Made by a program: the position numbers and the translations under genes
Shown here: one piece after another, positions 7,130-10,279 of the stretch
Layout of the letters: each line of letters begins with the position of its first letter
Position numbering within the stretch: the first letter of the stretch is position 1
The notes under the pieces: model-generated
Told to the model about the DNA's origin: nothing
The model's input: the letters and a program-made list of their open reading frames with translations, nothing else
Database searches by the model: none
Source of the DNA: Alphaproteobacteria bacterium
GTDB taxonomy: Bacteria > Pseudomonadota > Alphaproteobacteria > DSM-16000 > Inquilinaceae
Reading direction: 5' to 3'
Length of the DNA: 10,279 nt
Assembly (NCBI GenBank): GCA_029263555.1
Contig: JAJUFW010000055.1
Location: 1-10,279, forward strand

Positions 7130-7573
7130 CAGGACGGGCGCGGGCGGGGCGCGCGGCGGATTCCGGGTCCGGCGCCGCTGGGGGAAGGGCCGGGACGCTG
7201 AGGCGACGGCGCGGGCGCCCCTGCAGGATCGCCCGCGCAGGGCGGGCGCCGCCGCGGGAAATGCCGGTGGTGGTGACGCGAGGGCCGGGACTTTGCCGTC
7301 GGTCGCCGGCCGGAACTGCCGCGTCGCCCTGATCAGGGACCGGTCGGCCGGATCCTCGTGATCGAGGGCGGCGCCGTCGCCCGTCGCCGTCGCGAGGACG
7401 GCGTTCGGGCCGCCGTCGGGCGCGATGCCGTGGCCGGCGTCGCCGGCAGCCGCCAGGCTGACCAGGGCAAGGAAAAGACAGAGGACAGAGGCAAGCAGGC
7501 CGAGCTTCGCGCCTGCTCCGGTTCGACCGGGGCAACGGGGGTGCCGCTGTTGCTTGTCGCTCCGTCCTGTCAC
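7124..7573 (-). CDS. Putative secDF leader: RAPP-type (ApdP-like) translation arrest peptide
   Basis: From GTG 7573 this encodes 149 residues. A basic N-terminus (up to K23) precedes a hydrophobic segment at 24-43 (LGLLASVLCLFLALVSLAAA), a Sec signal or anchor. A low-complexity Ala/Pro/Arg-rich stretch follows, and then Arg-Ala-Pro-Pro at 141-144, five residues before the stop. Codons after about residue 24 have the strong G/C third-base bias of genuine genes here. Known RAPP arrest peptides, ApdP in alphaproteobacteria and ApdA in actinobacteria, are secreted leader proteins next to Sec-pathway genes. They stall the ribosome at this motif, and stalling is tied to export so that secDF expression follows demand. 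Here secDF starts 112 bases downstream on the same strand. The start is uncertain: GTG 7636 would give 170 residues, and neither has a strong ribosome site. Arrest itself is inferred from motif and position. Confidence 0.75.
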   Translation of the reverse strand: MTGRSDKQQRHPRCPGRTGAGAKLGLLASVLCLFLALVSLAAAGDAGHGIAPDGGPNAVLATATGDGAALDHEDPADRSLIRATRQFRPATDGKVPALASPPPAFPAAAPALRGRSCRGARAVASASRPFPQRRRTRNPPRAPPAPVLT

Positions 7574-7792
7574 CGGTCGAGAGTTCCGTTCCTTAAAGTC
7601 GGGGATGACGTCCGCGGCGCTCGTCGGGCCGCGCACGGGACGATCCGACAGAACGCCATAAAGCGACGGGACCCGAACCGCAAGAACGACCGATCCTCCG
7701 GAAGGCTTAATCGAAAGTGTCGTGCAGCCGGCCGTCTCTCATGCGATGATCTCGGGGTCGTCACGGAAACGGGCAATTCGGGAGCGGACCTC
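7574..7792. promoter_or_regulatory. Divergent promoter region between the secDF leader and the DUF6152-like gene
   Basis: These 219 bases separate two divergent units, so promoters for both should lie here. On the - strand a weak pair, TTGCGG and TTATGG with 16 bases between (7656-7683), could serve the leader-secDF operon. I see no clear promoter for the + strand unit and no convincing small gene. Confidence 0.3.
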
Positions 7793-8146
7793 ATGCGTGC
7801 ACGACTTCTTGCGCTCGCCATTTTCTCCGCAGCGTTTCCTCCTCAAGTGGCCCAGGCCCATCACGGCTGGGGATCCTACGATTCAGACACCCAGATCACC
7901 CTGGACGGTGTGGTCGAGGAGGTTCGGCCCGACAATCCTCATGCCGAACTCATGCTCGCCGTCGAGGGGCGTGTGTGGCTGGTGACGCTGTCGCCGCCCT
8001 CGCGCATGGCGCGCCGGGGCCTGCCCGTCACCGAGATCGCGCCGGGCGACCGCGTCGTCGTCATCGGATATCCCAGCCGGACGAACGAGGACGAGATGCG
8101 GGCCGAGAGCATCACCCACAACGGCGTGACCATCCAGCTTCGCTGA
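7793..8146 (+). CDS. Small periplasmic protein, DUF6152-like, with mature His-His N-terminus
   Basis: This 117-residue protein has a clear Sec signal peptide: basic MRAR, a hydrophobic core, and cleavage predicted after residue 22 (AQA, then HHGW). The mature protein of about 95 residues reads HHGWGSYD and continues as a small beta-rich domain, including VVEEVRPDNPHAELMLAV and GDRVVVIGYPSR, that looks like a single OB-type or small barrel fold. This matches my memory of the DUF6152 family, defined by the AHHGW start; no function is established. A free N-terminal His-His could bind copper or another metal, which is inference. GGAG at 7781-7784 is a suitable ribosome site. The next gene follows after 23 bases and encodes a membrane protein of a family often found with this one, so they probably form one operon. 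Confidence 0.85.
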   Translation: MRARLLALAIFSAAFPPQVAQAHHGWGSYDSDTQITLDGVVEEVRPDNPHAELMLAVEGRVWLVTLSPPSRMARRGLPVTEIAPGDRVVVIGYPSRTNEDEMRAESITHNGVTIQLR

Positions 8147-8169
8147 ATCTCCGGCGGACAGGCGCATCG

Positions 8170-8670
8170 ATGGAGCATGTTGCGTCGACCCATCCCTGGA
8201 TCGTCGCGGTCGAACGGTCGGCAGTCGGCGACGCGATGCGCCAGTCGGTGATGCTCTATCCCGTTGTCGAGGTGGTTCACATCCTGGGCCTGGCGCTGCT
8301 TGTCGGCTCGATCGCCGCCTTCGACCTCAGGGTGCTCGGCTTCGCCCGCGGCGTGCCGCTGGAGCCGGTGAGCCGGGTGACGGTTCCGCTGGCGGTCGTC
8401 GGCTTCGCCCTGGCGGTGCCCGCAGGATTGCTCCTGTTCACGACGGAGGCGACCCACATCGCGGTGAACCCGGCCTTTCAGGTGAAGCTGGCGTTCATCG
8501 CGGTTGCGCTCTTGAACGTGGTCGTCTTCCGCCTGGGCCCCTGGGGGCGCATGGACGCCTGGGGCAGGGCGGGGGTGCGGCCGCCCGTCGGCGCCCGGGC
8601 CGGTGCGGCGGTTTCGCTTCTGTCGTGGATCGGCGCGCTCGTCGGCGGGCGCATGATCGCCTATTTCTAG
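8170..8670 (+). CDS. Four-helix inner-membrane protein, DUF6644-like
   Basis: This 166-residue protein has about four membrane helices, at roughly 27-50, 70-91, 105-123 and 143-163. Recognisable elements are the first-helix motif YPVVEVVHILGLALLVGS with H37, the loop AAFDLRVLGFA, and THIAVNPAFQVK with H96 before the third helix. These match my recollection of the DUF6644 family, which co-occurs with DUF6152. No biochemical role is known to me. The intramembrane histidines could ligate haem or metal and, with the metal-ready N-terminus of the neighbour, might point to redox or metal handling; this is speculation. ATG 8170 is 23 bases after the preceding stop, with only a weak AGG-type ribosome site, so translation may depend on the upstream gene. 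Confidence 0.85.
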   Translation: MEHVASTHPWIVAVERSAVGDAMRQSVMLYPVVEVVHILGLALLVGSIAAFDLRVLGFARGVPLEPVSRVTVPLAVVGFALAVPAGLLLFTTEATHIAVNPAFQVKLAFIAVALLNVVVFRLGPWGRMDAWGRAGVRPPVGARAGAAVSLLSWIGALVGGRMIAYF

Positions 8671-8711
8671 CGGCCCTTGTTCCGGCGGGCCCATTCGGGG
8701 ACGGGCGTCCC

Positions 8712-9167
8712 TCAGCTTTGGGGCAGGCAGTTCCGGACGATCGGCTCGCAGGCGCCGACATAGCCGCTGCGCGTGTTGTAGCGGAGCTGCTCGACCGCCC
8801 CGTTGCGCAGCACGAAGGTCGCCTCGCAGGATTCGCTGGCGCTGCCGCCCCCGGTGAAGACCGGGATGCCGAAACCGACGCCGACCCCGACGCCGCTGCT
8901 GCTGCCCCCGCCGATGCCCAGGCCGACCGAAGGTCCGGCGGAACCGTAGCTGCCCGGCCGGAAATAGGTGAAGTAATCGACGCCGTCGCGCGAACTGGTT
9001 CGGTTCGGCACGCCGGCACAGGACAGGAGCTGCGGTTCAGGCATGCCGACCAGGGCGGACTGGGCCATGACGGCACGGTCCGTCGCCGCCTGGTTCGCGC
9101 AGGCGGCAAGAAGCAGCGCCGACGAAAGGGTGACGAAAAGCGCCGGCGTGGCTGGTTTTCCGGCCAT
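8712..9167 (-). CDS. Glycine-rich lipoprotein of unknown function
   Basis: This encodes 151 residues with a lipoprotein signal: hydrophobic FVTLSSALLL and lipobox LAAC at 20-23, so C23 would be lipidated. The residue after it is Ala, which favours the outer membrane. The segment ALVGMPEPQLLSCAGVPNR resembles the small alpha-beta unit of BamE/SmpA-type lipoproteins, where a Gly-Met/Pro turn and an L-G-x-P turn are usual, but the match is too weak to name it. The centre is a run rich in Gly, Ser and Val (about residues 76-108), followed by a cysteine-containing C-terminal part with FVLRNGAVEQLRY; four cysteines after the lipidated one could form two disulfides. A very good ribosome site (GGAGGAAGG) lies just upstream of the ATG. 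The gene runs divergently from the ChaN-like lipoprotein. Confidence 0.85.
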   Translation of the reverse strand: MAGKPATPALFVTLSSALLLAACANQAATDRAVMAQSALVGMPEPQLLSCAGVPNRTSSRDGVDYFTYFRPGSYGSAGPSVGLGIGGGSSSGVGVGVGFGIPVFTGGGSASESCEATFVLRNGAVEQLRYNTRSGYVGACEPIVRNCLPQS

Positions 9168-9383
9168 GGATCCTTCCTCCGCGCAAATTCATCGGGCCGT
9201 TCCGGGTCGGACCGTTCCGGCAGTTCCTCCGATCCAGCATGGGCGGGCGCGCGGCCGGCAGCAAGTCCCAACCGCGACATGCGGTCCGCGGTATGGGGCT
9301 CGACGCGCCATTGGCGGAACCGATAGATAGGGTTGCGGGCGCCGGCTCCTGCCGTTCCGCCCTCGACTGCAAGGATCGTTTCG
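9168..9383. promoter_or_regulatory. Divergent promoter region between the two lipoprotein genes
   Basis: These 216 bases separate two divergent lipoprotein genes. A possible + strand promoter is CTCGAC (9299-9304) and GATAGA (9322-9327) with a 17-base spacer, about 57 bases before the ChaN-like start; it is weak. I looked for an AT-rich Fur-type operator, expected if the ChaN-like gene is iron-controlled, and saw none. Confidence 0.3.
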
Positions 9384-10277
9384 ATGAAGCGCTATCTCTA
9401 CCTGATGGCAATGTTCGGGCTCGCGGCGTGCGCTTCGGTCGATGGCGGAAGCAGCGGGACGGAAACGGCGGCGCGGTGCGTTCCGGTCGGCGGATGGCTG
9501 GCCGGCGACGGCCGGCCGATAGAAGCCGCGGCCCTGTTCGACCGCGCCCATGCGGTCGACTTCGTTCTGCTGGGGGAAACCCACGACCGGGCGGCCCACC
9601 ACCTCTGGCAGGCCGAGGTGATTGCCGAGCTCCGGGCCCGCCGGCCCGAGCTGGCCGTCGGGCTGGAAATGCTGCCGCGTCGGGCCCAGGGGGCGCTGGA
9701 CCGCTATGTCGCCGGCGCCGTCGATCAGGCCGGGTTCCTGGAGGAAAGCGCGTGGAAGGAAAGCTGGGGCTTCGATTTCGCGCTTTACCGGCCGATCTTC
9801 GCCTATGCCCGGGAACACGGAATTCCGCTGATCGCGCTGAATGTCGACCGCTCCCTGGTTCGCGAGGTCGGCCAGGAGGGCTTCGATGCCGTCGCCGCGC
9901 GCACGGAGATGCCGGTCGGCCGGCCGGCCGATCCGATGCCGGGTTATGTCTCGCACCTGGCGGAAGTCTATGCCGCTCACGCGGACGGAAGGACGCCGGC
10001 CGCCGACGATCCGGCCTTCCGCCGCTTCGTGGACGCGCAGCTTCTCTGGGACCGGGCGATGGCCGAAGCGCTCGCCCAGGCCCATGACGCCGGCGGGCGC
10101 CTCGTCGTCGGCGTCATGGGGGCGGGGCATGTGGAAAATGGCTACGGGGTGCCCCATCAACTGGCCGCGCTCGGAAAACTGGGGGTCCTGACCTTGCTGC
10201 CGTGGGACGCCGAGCGGTCCTGTGGAGATCTCTCGCCGCATCTGGCCGATGCGGTCTACGGTATCGGAACGGACTAG
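9384..10277 (+). CDS. ChaN family lipoprotein (haem/iron-associated)
   Basis: This is a complete 297-residue protein. ATG 9384 is chosen because it gives a compact lipoprotein signal, MKRYLYLMAMFGLAAC with lipidated C16, and has AAGGA at 9371-9375; the in-frame ATG at 9333 would bury the signal. The domain follows the ChaN (haem-binding uptake) pattern: LLGETHD with E65 and H67, then GLEM (93-96), an aromatic helical region with WGFDFALYRPIF, and GVMGAGHVENGYGVP with H249. In Campylobacter, ChaN is an iron-regulated lipoprotein that binds haem as a cofacial pair. The related Tiki/TraB-type fold also includes metalloproteases, so an enzymatic role remains possible. No haem or iron transporter is visible beside it, and its location is predicted to be the outer membrane facing the periplasm. 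Confidence 0.92.
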   Translation: MKRYLYLMAMFGLAACASVDGGSSGTETAARCVPVGGWLAGDGRPIEAAALFDRAHAVDFVLLGETHDRAAHHLWQAEVIAELRARRPELAVGLEMLPRRAQGALDRYVAGAVDQAGFLEESAWKESWGFDFALYRPIFAYAREHGIPLIALNVDRSLVREVGQEGFDAVAARTEMPVGRPADPMPGYVSHLAEVYAAHADGRTPAADDPAFRRFVDAQLLWDRAMAEALAQAHDAGGRLVVGVMGAGHVENGYGVPHQLAALGKLGVLTLLPWDAERSCGDLSPHLADAVYGIGTD

Positions 10278-10279
10278 AG

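Noticed and set aside
7023..7535. Overlapping - strand frame ending just before secDF
   Set aside because: It is Arg/Pro-rich without a signal or motif. The other - strand frame (7124-7573) has the hydrophobic segment, codon bias and RAPP end.
7358..7792. Upstream extension of the DUF6152-like gene
   Set aside because: It would bury a clean signal peptide starting at 7793 behind an Arg-rich, low-quality stretch that lies opposite the leader gene.
8672..8711. Two short GC hairpins between the DUF6644-like gene and the lipoprotein gene
   Set aside because: The stems are only 5 bp and neither has a T-tract, so I do not call a terminator.
9189..10241. Long - strand frame opposite the ChaN-like gene
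   Set aside because: It is antisense to a well-supported ChaN domain; its composition is Arg/Gly/Pro-rich and without motifs.

Overview
The window is about 10.3 kb of very GC-rich DNA with dense genes, strong purine-rich ribosome sites and a single-chain SecDF. This suggests an alphaproteobacterium, perhaps Hyphomicrobiales or Rhodospirillales; that placement is inference from gene content and style. I saw no rRNA, tRNA, insertion sequence, phage gene or CRISPR array.

Left block (1-3878, + strand): the end of a carbohydrate-uptake operon. It holds the 3' part of a two-domain sugar ABC ATPase of the CUT2 (RbsA/XylG) type, its permease (4-bp overlap), then separate DhaK and DhaL subunits of a dihydroxyacetone-kinase-type enzyme. 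No DhaM phosphodonor subunit is present. The likely job is import of a small sugar or polyol and phosphorylation of a 3- or 4-carbon ketose. The kinase subunits keep the catalytic residues but differ from the classical enzymes at several marked positions. A strong hairpin at 3905-3930 closes the operon and also serves the convergent cold-shock gene.

Middle block (3954-7573, - strand): a small CspA-type cold-shock protein with a structured leader, then secDF (851 codons, SecD and SecF fused). Immediately upstream of secDF is a short gene (7124-7573) with an N-terminal export signal and a C-terminal Arg-Ala-Pro-Pro motif five codons before its stop. This matches the architecture of RAPP-type translation arrest peptides (ApdP/ApdA class) that sense Sec activity and control secDF. 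It is the most notable item in the window. A segment at the end of this gene can also pair with the secDF ribosome binding site.

Right block (7793-10277): a two-gene + strand unit of a small periplasmic DUF6152-like protein, whose predicted mature N-terminus is His-His-Gly-Trp, and a four-helix DUF6644-like membrane protein. Next is a - strand glycine-rich lipoprotein, divergent from a complete + strand ChaN-family (haem/iron-associated) lipoprotein that ends two bases before the window does.
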